From Propionibacteriaceae bacterium (GTDB lineage Bacteria > Actinomycetota > Actinomycetes > Propionibacteriales > Propionibacteriaceae): DNA of 5,476 nt. The stretch is taken from the NCBI GenBank assembly GCA_031254155.1, contig JAIRVA010000164.1, forward strand, positions 1 through 5,476. Direction: 5' to 3'. A model generated the notes under the pieces. The model worked only from the letters and a program-made list of their open reading frames with translations, had not been told where the DNA came from and did not search any database. Position numbers and translations under genes: made by a program. Below are positions 5,416-5,476 of this stretch, in pieces (position 1 is the stretch's first letter; every line of letters starts with the position of its first letter).

Positions 5416-5476
5416 ATGTAGTGTGAGCATCTCATCCCGCCTGACGCCCGGCTGACGACACAGCGTAGATCAGCAC

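Larger units (their letters stand above)
5372..5429. repeat. Perfect 18-bp inverted repeat forming a long hairpin
   Basis: TGCTCACACTACATGTTG (5372-5389) is exactly complementary to CAACATGTAGTGTGAGCA (5412-5429). Inside it, ATGGAC (5392-5397) pairs with GTCCAT (5403-5408) around GTCCA. The whole element can therefore fold into an 18-bp stem, a 2x3 internal loop, a 6-bp stem and a 5-base loop. Each arm contains ACATGT, with centres at 5384.5 and 5416.5, 32 bases or about three helical turns apart. The arms are far less GC-rich than the genes. Possible roles are a paired operator for a dimeric regulator, a structured RNA element or a recombination or end site. No T-tract flanks it. Confidence 0.95.

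Noticed and set aside
5338..5421. Plus-strand 27-codon open frame starting ATGTGCCGC
   Set aside because: There is no Shine-Dalgarno sequence at workable spacing (the nearest AGGGA is about 14 bases away), and half the frame is the palindrome. Probably chance.
5441..5457. Direct repeat CTGACG spaced 11 bases near the right edge
   Set aside because: Two 6-base copies are too short to separate from chance without the sequence beyond the window.
5284..5476. Minus-strand open frame of about 60 codons upstream of the HTH gene, considered as a HigB toxin remnant
   Set aside because: The translation has no RelE/HigB features such as the usual C-terminal acidic-His ending, and it runs through the inverted repeats. 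Composition is unlike the coding regions.

Overview
The window is GC-rich chromosomal DNA. Third codon positions are overwhelmingly G or C, Shine-Dalgarno sites are strong, one start is GTG, and the best promoter candidates have TAGGAT or TAGAAT -10 boxes. This suggests an actinomycete, although nothing seen fixes the genus. No RNA gene, CRISPR array, insertion sequence or transposase was found.

Positions 25-4975 hold four plus-strand genes that read as part of an inositol-catabolism (iol) locus. They are a transaldolase/aldolase-family protein (25-1095), IolD (1110-3023, the ThDP-dependent ring-opening hydrolase), IolG (3112-4098, inositol 2-dehydrogenase) and IolE (4121-4975, inosose dehydratase). 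In pathway order IolG oxidises inositol to 2-keto-inositol, IolE dehydrates it to the cyclic trihydroxy-dione, and IolD opens that ring to 5-deoxyglucuronate. IolB, the IolC kinase, the IolJ aldolase and IolA are not in the window and could lie upstream, since the locus is cut at the left edge. The transaldolase-like protein has Gln where transaldolases have the catalytic Glu, as in fructose-6-phosphate aldolase. It may therefore be a class I aldolase serving the cleavage step of this pathway. An 88-bp gap before iolG carries a good promoter candidate and a possible operator, so iolG-iolE can probably be transcribed separately from tal-iolD.

Positions 4931-5260 on the minus strand encode a HigA-like XRE helix-turn-helix protein convergent with iolE. 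Its last 45 bases are antisense to the iolE 3' end, and a hairpin that could terminate the iol transcript lies inside its coding sequence. No HigB toxin is adjacent within the window, and its C-terminal tail looks like read-through sequence, so it may be an orphan or a truncated gene.

Positions 5261-5476 contain no convincing gene. This stretch is less GC-rich and full of dyads. One is an imperfect inverted repeat over the HTH gene's likely promoter. Another is a striking 18-bp perfect inverted repeat (5372-5429) that can fold with an inner 6-bp stem into one long hairpin and that contains divergent promoter-like hexamers. This palindrome is the most unexplained DNA element in the window.
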